Below are positions 25,769 to 34,001 of a stretch of DNA of 64,000 nucleotides, one piece after another. The position numbers and the translations under genes were made by a program. The notes beneath the pieces were generated by a model. The model did no database searches. It was not told the origin of the DNA and worked only from the letters and a program-made list of their open reading frames with translations. Position 1 is the stretch's first letter; each line of letters starts with the position of its first letter. The stretch spans positions 62,001 through 126,000 of the forward strand of contig SUVO01000002.1 of assembly GCA_015061955.1 (NCBI GenBank), read 5' to 3'. This stretch comes from Verrucomicrobiaceae bacterium (GTDB lineage: Bacteria; Verrucomicrobiota; Verrucomicrobiia; Opitutales; Intestinicryptomonadaceae).

Positions 25769-26866
25769 TTATCTAAGTTTTAAAGTTGCTAATCCGGCTA
25801 GAGCAAAAATTAACGACATTATCCAGAAACGAATTACAACCTTAGTTTCTTTCCAATTCTTATATTCAAAGTGGTGATGTATTGGCGTACACAAAAACAC
25901 GCGTTTGCCTGTTGCTTTAAACGATGCAACCTGTATGATTACAGATCCAGCTTCCATTACAAAAATTCCACCAACAATGACTAAAGTTATAGGTTGTTGA
26001 ACTAAGAATGCAATAGTGCCTATTAAGCCACCTAATGCAAGCGAACCAGTGTCGCCCATGAAAACTTCAGCAGGGTGGCAGTTGTACCACAAAAACGCCA
26101 TAGCCGAACCTGCTAACGCACAGCATATTACAGTTAGTTCGCCACATTCTGGAATTTGTTTTATAAACAAATATTGCGATGTTATTGCATCGCCTGCAAC
26201 ATACGAGAATATAGCATATGTTATAGCAACTGTTATTGTACAACCTATTGCTAAGCCATCAACACCATCTGTTAAATTTATTGCATTACTTGAGCCTGCT
26301 ATGACAAAGAACACGAACACAAACATTGCAAAAATTGGTATAGATGTAAAAATTGGATTTTTCAAGAAAGGCACATATAGCTCTTCTAACAAGAATGAAT
26401 ATTTTGAGAAATACAAAATAACAATTACACCAGTTACTGCTAATGTTTGAACAAACAACTTTGTTTTTCCCGATACACCTTTACTATTTTTTTTGACAAC
26501 TTTCAGATAGTCGTCGGCAAAACCCAATAGTGTTAATAATGTGTAAACAAACATAGATGCCAACACCAATACATTTGGTTTTGCGAATAAAAATACCGAA
26601 ACTACTACACCAAGGTATATAATTATACCACCCATAGTAGGTGTACCTTTTTTGCCTTCGTGAAGTTCTGCAAGTTTGCCTACTTCTTCTTTTGTACGAA
26701 AACTTTGTCCAAACTTAAGCATCTTTAGACGCGTTATAATATATGGAGCAATCATGACACCTAAGATAAACGCAAATGCCATTGCTAAACCACAACGTAC
26801 TGTTAGGTACTTGAAAATTCGCAACGGACCAAATATAGATTCAAATGCTGAAAGCTCGTATAACAT
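25769..26866 (-). CDS. mraY: Phospho-N-acetylmuramoyl-pentapeptide transferase
   Basis: Integral membrane enzyme forming lipid I from UDP-MurNAc-pentapeptide and undecaprenyl phosphate. 365 aa with ten predicted membrane helices. Visible: K-K-G-T-P-T-M-G-G (about 72-80), F-A-D-D-Y-L-K (about 115-121) with the catalytic Asp pair, N-L-T-D-G-V-D-G-L-A (about 195-204), and F-M-G-D-T-G-S-L-A-L-G-G (about 270-281) followed by the His motif T-P-I-H-H-H-F-E. Overlaps murF by one base. Confidence 0.97.
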   Translation of the reverse strand: MLYELSAFESIFGPLRIFKYLTVRCGLAMAFAFILGVMIAPYIITRLKMLKFGQSFRTKEEVGKLAELHEGKKGTPTMGGIIIYLGVVVSVFLFAKPNVLVLASMFVYTLLTLLGFADDYLKVVKKNSKGVSGKTKLFVQTLAVTGVIVILYFSKYSFLLEELYVPFLKNPIFTSIPIFAMFVFVFFVIAGSSNAINLTDGVDGLAIGCTITVAITYAIFSYVAGDAITSQYLFIKQIPECGELTVICCALAGSAMAFLWYNCHPAEVFMGDTGSLALGGLIGTIAFLVQQPITLVIVGGIFVMEAGSVIIQVASFKATGKRVFLCTPIHHHFEYKNWKETKVVIRFWIMSLIFALAGLATLKLR

Positions 26867-28443
26867 TAAAATTCTCTTTCGTCTTCAGAATCATCATCTG
26901 ATTGATAGTCGTTGTCGTCGATTTCGTCTGAGTCAAATTCGGTATCTTCAAACTCTTCTTCTAAATCATCGTCTTGATTTTCCTCTATTTGAGGTTCTTC
27001 AGCGATATCTTCTTCTGGTTGTTCTTCCTCTTGTGTAGATTCTATTTCAGCATTTTCCGATACCATTTTCAAAACGTCATCGGGCAGGGCTTTTTCAAGT
27101 TCACAAACTCTACTGCCTTTAACAAAAACGAACGCATCTTCTATATTTTCTAAAACAGCCTTTACTTCGGACGAGGTAGCAAATATAGAAATATCGTCTT
27201 CTTGCCAACCAGCTTCTAACAAACCTGTTTTATAAATTTCAGAATTTGCACCAACAAGAATTGCTTTGTTCCCTTCTGCATATGGAATGTTGCTACCAGT
27301 CTCTTTATGATGACGATGTGTTGCAAGCCCTAATTCTGCCATTGTTCCCAAAACATAAACTTTTTTATAATTGTTTGCTATAACTGCAAAATTATTTAAG
27401 GCATCGCGCATCGATGTAGGCGATGCGTTGTAGCAATCCAGATAATATTTTGCTTTTTCCGTTTCTACTATTCCACCACGCATTGGTAATGGTTTTAACG
27501 TTTCAATTTTTGTAGCTAATTGTTCTTCTTTTGCTCCGAGCATTAAACTAACAGCAATTGCTAACAACAAGTTTTCTATCATACCTGCACTCATACGAGG
27601 TGTTTCAAAATAAAATTCTTCACCACCTTCTACGCACATATCAATACCTATAAAGTTTTCGTCTATATTTGATATAGCATATCTGAAAACAGCATCGGCT
27701 TTTACTTCTGGAGCATCGGCTGAAGCTATTACAGCTTTCTTGCACTGAAGTTCATCGAAGGCTTTCCAGCTCAAGAGATTTTGATGAATTACGCACCAAC
27801 CATTTTCCGATACATTAGCTGGCAATACTGCTTTTTCGCGAGCAACTGCCGATACTTCTTTGAAACGTTCCAAATGTGTTAAGCCAACATTAGTAACTAC
27901 TGCAATGTCGGGTTCAATCATTTCAGCAAGCTCTTTCATTTGGTCTGGAGCTCCAACGCCTGCCTCGATAATTGCCATTTGATTTTGACGCATATCGATT
28001 TGTGTTAAGGTTAGTGGGACTCCTATTTCGTTGTTGTAATTTTTTTCTGTAATTGTTGGATTTTTCCAAGCCAACAATTTTGCCAACATTTCCTTTGTTG
28101 ATGTTTTTCCACACGACCCAGTTATTGCCACTACTGGATTTTCATAACGCAAACGATGTAATTTTGCTATTTTTTGAAGAGCCTTTAAAGAATCTTTTAC
28201 AACGAGAACTGGTACTGGAACATCGAGTTGCTTTTCGGCTATGATTGCAGATGCTCCATTTTCAACTGCATTTGATGCAAAATCATGACCATCGCGTTCT
28301 GCTTTTAATGCTACGAACGCAAAATCTTTTTGCATATTTCGGCTATCTACACTAAAGCCTTTAATGTCGGGTTTTTGATTTCCGAGATTAAACCATGTAC
28401 CACCTGTCCAGGCTTGCATGTCGTCAGATTTAAAGAATGGCAT
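26866..28443 (-). CDS. murF: UDP-MurNAc-tripeptide--D-Ala-D-Ala ligase with acidic tail
   Basis: Adds D-Ala-D-Ala to complete the UDP-MurNAc-pentapeptide. The Mur-ligase core covers about residues 1-460: S-V-D-S-R (about 31-35), P-loop I-T-G-S-C-G-K-T-S-T-K-E (about 109-120), N-N-E-I-G-V-P-L-T-L (about 137-146) and Y-N-A-S-P-T-S-M (about 334-341) are typical. At 525 aa it is longer than usual because of a C-terminal extension of about 60 residues that is overwhelmingly Asp/Glu; this is not part of the fold and is probably disordered. Overlaps mraY by one base, 8 nt after murE. Confidence 0.94.
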   Translation of the reverse strand: MPFFKSDDMQAWTGGTWFNLGNQKPDIKGFSVDSRNMQKDFAFVALKAERDGHDFASNAVENGASAIIAEKQLDVPVPVLVVKDSLKALQKIAKLHRLRYENPVVAITGSCGKTSTKEMLAKLLAWKNPTITEKNYNNEIGVPLTLTQIDMRQNQMAIIEAGVGAPDQMKELAEMIEPDIAVVTNVGLTHLERFKEVSAVAREKAVLPANVSENGWCVIHQNLLSWKAFDELQCKKAVIASADAPEVKADAVFRYAISNIDENFIGIDMCVEGGEEFYFETPRMSAGMIENLLLAIAVSLMLGAKEEQLATKIETLKPLPMRGGIVETEKAKYYLDCYNASPTSMRDALNNFAVIANNYKKVYVLGTMAELGLATHRHHKETGSNIPYAEGNKAILVGANSEIYKTGLLEAGWQEDDISIFATSSEVKAVLENIEDAFVFVKGSRVCELEKALPDDVLKMVSENAEIESTQEEEQPEEDIAEEPQIEENQDDDLEEEFEDTEFDSDEIDDNDYQSDDDSEDEREF

Positions 28444-28451
28444 ATTTATAA

Positions 28452-30029
28452 TTATATTATTTGTTTAAGTGATAATAATTCTTCGGCAATACGTTTATCA
28501 TCGAATGGAATGATTGTATCGCCAAGTTCTTGGAAAGTTTCATGACCTTTGCCTGCAATTAGAATGCAATCGCCATCGGTAGCGGCTTCTATTGCCAAAT
28601 TTATTGCACGTCGACGATCTTCTATAAAGCAGATTTTATCTGGATTAGTTATGCCTTTTTTCATGTCGTCGAAGATTTGATCTAAAGCTTCGCCACGTGG
28701 ATTATCTGATGTAGCCCATGCTATATCAGCAAAATCTTGAACGGCTTTTACCATCAACGGACGCTTTGTTCTATCGCGTTTTCCACCACAACCAAAGACT
28801 ACCAATATTCTACCTTTAACAACGTTTTTCAACATCGACAACCCATTGCGAAGAGCATCATCTGTATGAGCATAATCTACAAAAATATCAAATTTTGCAT
28901 TACCCGATACTTTCTGCATTCTGCCTGGTACACCACCAAAATCGGCGAGTGCTTTAACAGCGCTTTTTATATCTCCACCAACAGCATAGATTATAGATAT
29001 ACCAGCTAACGCGTTCAAAATATTGTAATGCCCTGGCATATTTACAACAACTTCTATTTCTCCTTCAGGCGATACTAACGTGAAGGTAGATTTCTTTGGC
29101 AACATTACAATATCTTTTGCTCTAATTAGGGCATCGGTACTTTCTATACCAAAGGTGATTGGCGTTGTTTTATCGGTTAACATGGTTGTTATTTTTCGAC
29201 CATATGGATCGTCTATATTTATAACTGCCGACTTTGGTACAGTACCGAGTTCTCCTGTAAAAATAGATGCCTTTGTGCGAAAATACGCATCGATAGTCTT
29301 ATGATAATCTAAGTGATCTTGCGTTAAGTTTAAGAAACATGCACAATCTAAATCTATTCCTTCAACACGTTTTTGTGCGATTGCGTGCGAGCTTATTTCC
29401 ATAGCAACAGCTTTGCACTCTGCAAAACGCATTTGGCTGAGCATTGCGTGTAATTCTAACGCTTCTGGCGTAGTTCTACTTGCTGGTAAGCAACGCCCAC
29501 CTAAGTCGTAGTGTATTGTTCCTATTAACCCACATTTTGTTTTGGTATCGGTAAGCATTTTTTGAACCATCCAAGAAACGCTAGTTTTACCATTAGTACC
29601 TGTTATACCTATTGTCTTTAATGATTCTGTTGAATTACCATAAAAACTTTTGCCTGCTTTTGCCATAGCTTCAGCCATATTTTTAACTTGAATCCAAGCG
29701 GCAGGGAAGAGCTTTGGTGCTGGATTTTCTGAAACTATTGTACATGCACCTCTATGTGCAGCTTCTTCTACAAACTTGTTGCCATCGGTATTTATTCCAG
29801 ATACTGCAAAAAATGCAGTTGCAGGTGCTACTCTTCTACTATCTGCAATTAACATTTTTATTTCTGCAGTTTTATCGCCAGTAAGTTTTATAGCACCAAC
29901 AGCTTTTGCCAAGTCTTCTACCGTATAAGATGCACTACCTAAGTCGGATTGAGCAAACGACAACGATGCAAACCTATGTTTTGCACCACACAAACAAATT
30001 AAACTATGTAAATTATTAAAGGCTTTCAT
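28452..30029 (-). CDS. murE: UDP-MurNAc-L-Ala-D-Glu--meso-DAP ligase
   Basis: Adds the third stem residue. 525 aa. P-loop G-I-T-G-T-N-G-K-T-S (about 141-150), the carbamylated-Lys region, and S-D-N-P-R near 435; the D-N-P-R motif is characteristic of enzymes specific for meso-diaminopimelate, implying Gram-negative-type peptidoglycan. Start: the only suitable Met gives a roughly 30-residue N-terminal extension that overlaps ftsI by 14 nt, as the next Met (near 59) would cut into the conserved S-R-R substrate loop; the N-terminus is therefore a little uncertain. Confidence 0.95.
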   Translation of the reverse strand: MKAFNNLHSLICLCGAKHRFASLSFAQSDLGSASYTVEDLAKAVGAIKLTGDKTAEIKMLIADSRRVAPATAFFAVSGINTDGNKFVEEAAHRGACTIVSENPAPKLFPAAWIQVKNMAEAMAKAGKSFYGNSTESLKTIGITGTNGKTSVSWMVQKMLTDTKTKCGLIGTIHYDLGGRCLPASRTTPEALELHAMLSQMRFAECKAVAMEISSHAIAQKRVEGIDLDCACFLNLTQDHLDYHKTIDAYFRTKASIFTGELGTVPKSAVINIDDPYGRKITTMLTDKTTPITFGIESTDALIRAKDIVMLPKKSTFTLVSPEGEIEVVVNMPGHYNILNALAGISIIYAVGGDIKSAVKALADFGGVPGRMQKVSGNAKFDIFVDYAHTDDALRNGLSMLKNVVKGRILVVFGCGGKRDRTKRPLMVKAVQDFADIAWATSDNPRGEALDQIFDDMKKGITNPDKICFIEDRRRAINLAIEAATDGDCILIAGKGHETFQELGDTIIPFDDKRIAEELLSLKQII

Positions 30030-31917
30030 GTAAAGTGGTTTTCCAAGCTACTGTTTTTTCAAAATCTTCGTCTGATTGTATTCCCAAGTAAGCGGCTATT
30101 TCTTCACCAATTTCTTTAAATGCCGGTGCTGCTACTAAACCACCATATGCAATTCTACGACCCGTTGTAACTTTTGCATCGTCAACTACGACTGTTATAA
30201 CTAATCGAGGGCGATTTGCTGGAAAAAATCCTGTAAAAGATGCTATATGGTTCTTATTACTATATTCATTTTTTACTACTTTTTTTCCGTCTTTGCGTAT
30301 TACTGTTCGTTGAACTATTTTTTGAGAGGTTCCAGTTTTGCCTGCAACTTTGAAGCCTTTTATGGCTGCTCGGCGTGCTGTACCTGTGGAAGTTGGAACC
30401 TCCGCAAGCATTTCACTCATGAGTGTAGCTACCTTTGGGCTAATAACTCGGCGTATTGCTTGCGGAGAATAATTGATTATTGTTTGCCCTTTGTTGTCGT
30501 AAATACGTTTTACCAACTGGGGTTGCATATAAATACCTTGATTTGCTATAACGCTCATTGCACAATGAGTTTGTAGTGGAGTTGCACTAACGGCGTGTCC
30601 GATTGGCATACGAGTTATAGTTAAACCGTCCCATTTATTTACTGGATGCACAATACCGTTAATTTCGCCCGACAAACGTATCTCAGTTTTTTTGCCATAG
30701 CCGAATGCTTTGGCGTATTCAACCAAGCGTTCTCCTCCGAGTATTCCACCTATTACGGCTGAACCACGATTTGAACTTTTCTTGATTATGTCGCGTACAG
30801 AACCTTTTTTGATAGGGTGGTCGTCTTTGGGCAAACGTAAATTTTTACCTCTATAATTCATTGCACCAACCGAACAATCAAATACATCGTCTGGCCCTAC
30901 AAGCGATTCATTTAATGCGCCTGAAATTGGGATTATTTTGAATGTTGAGCCAGGTTCATACAACCCACTTATAGCGTAATTTAATGTTTCTTTATCGCCA
31001 TATTTCGAGTAATTATTTGGATCGAAATTAGGATAACTTGCCATACCCAATATATAACCGGTTGATGGTTCACTAACTATGATTGCTGCTTTTTGAGGCT
31101 TATAAACTGCAGCTATTTTACTCATCTGACGCTGTACAATTTCTTGTACGACTAAATCGATTGAAAGCTCAATATTTAAGCCATCAAGTGGATCAATCTG
31201 ACGTGTTCTAAATTCAGGTCTTTCTGAGCGTCCACCATCGCGTTCTGTTTCAATTCTACCATCTTGTCCACGAAGGTAGAATTCAAATTGGCGTTCAACA
31301 CCCATTACTGGTACAAAGTCTTTATTTACAAAACCTACAATATGCGATAGCAATGATCCTGATGGATATTTACGAACATACTTTCTATTTCCGTAAATAG
31401 CCTTCACTTTACAATTGCGAATTTCTGTGTACTTTGCTTCGTCTTCTATAACAGCAAGTTTGTGCCACTTACCACCAGCAACGCATTTTGCATAGAGTTC
31501 ATCGTACGAAATGTTGAGAATTGATGCAATTTTTTCTAATTTTTCAACAGTTTCTTGCGAAGGTTTGTATTGTCGCATTTCTGCAACTGTCATTTTGGCG
31601 ATTTTTTTGAGTGGTATATTATTATCTTTGCCAAGCTGATATTTAAAAGTTTCCGAGTCTACTGCAATTGTTATTATTGGACTAGATATTGCTACCAAAT
31701 TTTTATTAGCATCGGTTATATTACCACGTTTCGATTTTAATATATCTACTCTATGACGGGCCTTATCGGTTTCAACTATACTTTTATCGCTACGAATTAC
31801 ATGCAAATAATAAAGACGACCTATAATTGCGCAGAAAACCATCATAACAACAAAACTAATTGTTGCTACACGAGCTTTACTAAACATAAGAATGGTTTCT
31901 CTATTTTTTCTGCGCAT
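30016..31917 (-). CDS. ftsI: Septal penicillin-binding protein (transpeptidase) FtsI
   Basis: Class B PBP crosslinking septal peptidoglycan with FtsW. 633 aa: short cytoplasmic tail, one membrane helix (about 17-39), dimerisation/pedestal domain (about 55-240), transpeptidase domain (about 260-610). Catalytic motifs are complete: S-T-F-K (Ser324 nucleophile, Lys327), S-S-N in K-K-S-S-N-R, and K-T-G-T in V-A-G-K-T-G-T-S-Q-K. No PASTA domain. Starts 11 nt after ftsL and overlaps murE by 14 nt. Confidence 0.95.
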   Translation of the reverse strand: MRRKNRETILMFSKARVATISFVVMMVFCAIIGRLYYLHVIRSDKSIVETDKARHRVDILKSKRGNITDANKNLVAISSPIITIAVDSETFKYQLGKDNNIPLKKIAKMTVAEMRQYKPSQETVEKLEKIASILNISYDELYAKCVAGGKWHKLAVIEDEAKYTEIRNCKVKAIYGNRKYVRKYPSGSLLSHIVGFVNKDFVPVMGVERQFEFYLRGQDGRIETERDGGRSERPEFRTRQIDPLDGLNIELSIDLVVQEIVQRQMSKIAAVYKPQKAAIIVSEPSTGYILGMASYPNFDPNNYSKYGDKETLNYAISGLYEPGSTFKIIPISGALNESLVGPDDVFDCSVGAMNYRGKNLRLPKDDHPIKKGSVRDIIKKSSNRGSAVIGGILGGERLVEYAKAFGYGKKTEIRLSGEINGIVHPVNKWDGLTITRMPIGHAVSATPLQTHCAMSVIANQGIYMQPQLVKRIYDNKGQTIINYSPQAIRRVISPKVATLMSEMLAEVPTSTGTARRAAIKGFKVAGKTGTSQKIVQRTVIRKDGKKVVKNEYSNKNHIASFTGFFPANRPRLVITVVVDDAKVTTGRRIAYGGLVAAPAFKEIGEEIAAYLGIQSDEDFEKTVAWKTTLHESL

Positions 31918-31928
31918 AATTATATGGT

Positions 31929-32300
31929 TTATCTATTTCTTCTAGTAGGCATTTTAAACGACAATGTATTATCGGTTTTTTTGTACGAACGAACAACTCT
32001 GCCACCATCAAAGTTTTCGTAAGCCCATACAATATTTTCTGTGAGGTTTGGTTGTATTAACTTAGATGAAGCTCTTTTCATAAGGCGAATTGGATTTACC
32101 TGTTCTGCTATTTTTAATGTGAGTTCATCGTTTGTTCTACGCAAATTGTGTATCTGACGTTCGCACGAGGCTATTTCTTTTGAGATTTCACGTTTATAAT
32201 TACTTGCCCCCATCAACGCAAACGCACCACACGAGAACACTGCAATAAGAGCTATTGCTGGAACCAATATATGAAAGATTTTAAATTTTGGATTTATCAT
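31929..32300 (-). CDS. ftsL: Small bitopic protein in the ftsL position
   Basis: 123 aa: one membrane helix (about 10-33) followed by a predicted coiled coil (about 38-70, heptad-like I-A-S-C-E-R-Q-I-H-N-L-R-R-T-N-D-E-L), the architecture of FtsL, which links FtsQ/FtsB to FtsW/FtsI. Sequence conservation in FtsL is very low, so the name rests on topology and on location between rsmH and ftsI (5 and 11 nt gaps). The C-terminus is basic and Thr/Arg-rich. Confidence 0.75.
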   Translation of the reverse strand: MINPKFKIFHILVPAIALIAVFSCGAFALMGASNYKREISKEIASCERQIHNLRRTNDELTLKIAEQVNPIRLMKRASSKLIQPNLTENIVWAYENFDGGRVVRSYKKTDNTLSFKMPTRRNR

Positions 32301-32305
32301 GATGT

Positions 32306-33247
32306 TTAGTCTTTTTTTATGCCTCGCAATTTTGCACTTCGGCTTCTGGGGTTTAAAGTTATCTCTTGTTGAGTAGCTGTTAGAGGTTTTGTTGTTAATA
32401 AAGTGGCTAATTTTACTCTGTCTTGCAGGAATGATTTATCTGATCTACTTTCCGGACGTCCTGCCATTTTTTTGAAGAATTGCTTAACTATTCTATCTTC
32501 AAGCGAATGAAAACTTATTGCGGCAATAACACCACCAACTTTTAATGCTTCAAATGCTTTGGGTAGGGCAATTTGAATTTCTTCTAGCTCGTTATTTACC
32601 TTTATACGCAAGGCTTGAAAAGTTTTTGTAGCGGGGTGAATATGACCTCTTACATTTGTTGCTGCTTGTTTTACGACGTCGGCTAACTCGGTTGTTGTAG
32701 ATATTTTGCCTGCATTGCGTGCCGATATAATTGCGCGCGATATTTTTTTATAAAGAGGTTCTTCGCCATAATCACGCAAAACGCATGCAAGTTCGTATTC
32801 ATCAGCGGTATTGATAAAGTCTAAGGCACTGAGTCCTTCTGCGTTATTCATACGCATGTCGAGTTCGGCTTCTTTGTTGATTGAAAATCCTCTCGAGCCA
32901 TCGTCTAACTGAAACGACGATACACCGAAGTCGAACAATATTCCATCAAAGTTTGAAAATCCGATTTTATCTAAATCCGAGAAATTAGTTGCTACAAATT
33001 CAAAACGTTCGCCAAAGCGTTCTTTTATAGACTTTGCACGTTCTTTTGCTTCGGGGTCTCTATCTAACGATACAACTTTGCAATTTGCCGAAGATAAGAT
33101 TGCTGTGGTATGACCACCACCACCAAAAGTGCAATCTAAATAAATACCACCATCTTTAGGCGACAACATCTGTACAGTTTCATTTAGCAAAACGGGAATA
33201 TGTCCGCTGCTGACATCAATTTTGAAACTGTCATTAGAGTTGCTCAT
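32306..33247 (-). CDS. rsmH: 16S rRNA C1402 N4-methyltransferase
   Basis: SAM-dependent methyltransferase (formerly MraW) for the ribosomal P-site residue C1402. 313 aa, standard length. Visible: H-I-P-V-L-L-N-E-T-V (about 16-25), the SAM loop D-C-T-F-G-G-G-G-H-T (about 39-48), D-R-D-P-E-A, D-G-I-L-F-D-F-G-V-S-S-F-Q-L-D (about 100-114), and A-I-S-F-H-S-L-E-D-R-I-V-K near 245. Second gene of the dcw cluster, 92 nt after mraZ; that gap holds no obvious promoter or hairpin. Confidence 0.97.
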   Translation of the reverse strand: MSNSNDSFKIDVSSGHIPVLLNETVQMLSPKDGGIYLDCTFGGGGHTTAILSSANCKVVSLDRDPEAKERAKSIKERFGERFEFVATNFSDLDKIGFSNFDGILFDFGVSSFQLDDGSRGFSINKEAELDMRMNNAEGLSALDFINTADEYELACVLRDYGEEPLYKKISRAIISARNAGKISTTTELADVVKQAATNVRGHIHPATKTFQALRIKVNNELEEIQIALPKAFEALKVGGVIAAISFHSLEDRIVKQFFKKMAGRPESRSDKSFLQDRVKLATLLTTKPLTATQQEITLNPRSRSAKLRGIKKD

Positions 33248-33339
33248 CTATATTTTCGAGCCCTCGCAACCACAATATTTTTGCGATTGATTGGGCAGTT
33301 GAAGTATTTATATGTTGGTAAATTTTCATAAGGAATTGA

Positions 33340-33810
33340 TTACATACCCAATTCTTCTAAAAGTGTTTCTTCGTCGATTTCTTCGCCATCGTCGCTTTCT
33401 AGCCACTTTTGTCTGCGTTCTGGATTCCACAAATCGAAGGTATCTCCCATGCCCACCATGAGAATATCTTTTGTAATACCTGCGTGTTTGAGAATTGCTT
33501 CGCTTAGCATTATGCGTCCTTGTTTATCGCAACTGAGTGTACAGCTATTTTCTAAAAATCTAGCCAACGCTTTGCGTTTTGCAGAGTTCGCTATGCTTAT
33601 TTTGGATATGTTTTCGAGTAATTTTGCCGTTCTTTTTGGCGGCAATACGGTAATTGCTCCGTATTTTGTTGCGATTGCAAAGTAAGCATTTTCGGCATCA
33701 TCACCACTAAAGCGCCATTTTGATGGCAGAGTAACACGACGCTTATCGTCGAGCTGTTTCATAAACTGCTCGCCACAGGCTTGTTGTATTAACTCTAAGG
33801 GATTTACCAT
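33340..33810 (-). CDS. mraZ: Transcriptional regulator MraZ
   Basis: SpoVT/AbrB-fold DNA-binding protein that autoregulates the dcw operon. 156 aa with two repeats of the MraZ half-motif: L-D-D-K-R-R-V-T-L-P-S-K (about 20-31) and C-D-K-Q-G-R-I-M-L-S (about 95-104). The start at 33810 leaves 16 residues before the first repeat; the internal Met17 would remove the N-terminal strand. A four-box MraZ-type operator sits 26-60 nt upstream, supporting both the gene call and autoregulation. First gene of the cluster. Confidence 0.94.
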   Translation of the reverse strand: MVNPLELIQQACGEQFMKQLDDKRRVTLPSKWRFSGDDAENAYFAIATKYGAITVLPPKRTAKLLENISKISIANSAKRKALARFLENSCTLSCDKQGRIMLSEAILKHAGITKDILMVGMGDTFDLWNPERRQKWLESDDGEEIDEETLLEELGM

Positions 33811-33835
33811 GTTTTTCTACTTTTCTTATTTATCG

Positions 33836-33870
33836 CCCCATTTTTCACCATTTTTAACCATTTTTACCCA
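33836..33870 (-). promoter_or_regulatory. MraZ operator: four TGGNN boxes at 10-bp spacing
   Basis: Read on the minus strand, TGGGT, TGGTT, TGGTG and TGGGG occur at 33870, 33860, 33850 and 33840 (first base), each separated by exactly AAAAA. This is the architecture established for Escherichia coli MraZ, which binds TGGGN repeats separated by 5 nt upstream of its own gene. A degenerate fifth box (TGGAA at 33890) keeps the phase. The array sits between a TTGACA -35 and the mraZ ATG, so occupancy should block transcription of the whole dcw cluster. Confidence 0.85.
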
Positions 33871-33877
33871 CTGTCAA
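33849..33877 (-). promoter_or_regulatory. dcw cluster promoter overlapping the MraZ operator
   Basis: A perfect -35 TTGACA (33877-33872 on the minus strand) abuts the first MraZ box. A -10 at 16-17 nt spacing is weak (AAAAAT or AAAATG, around 33855-33849), which would suit a repressible promoter. It gives a leader of about 30 nt before the mraZ start codon. Confidence 0.5.
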
Positions 33878-33931
33878 GAAATTTTTTCCATTTTTCTATT
33901 ATTTTTTTTATTTTTTTTTAGAATTTTGCAC

Positions 33932-33962
33932 AAAAAAAGCGACCTTCCTTACGGTTGGTCGC
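33932..33962 (-). terminator. Terminator of the GH78-like gene
   Basis: On the minus strand, a GCGACC/GGTCGC hairpin (33962-33939) followed by seven T's, 40 nt after the stop of the GH78-like gene. It insulates the dcw promoter from upstream transcription. Confidence 0.85.
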
Positions 33963-34001
33963 ATTTTAAAAAAAATGTACAAGTTTATGTTAAAAAATCA
34001 T

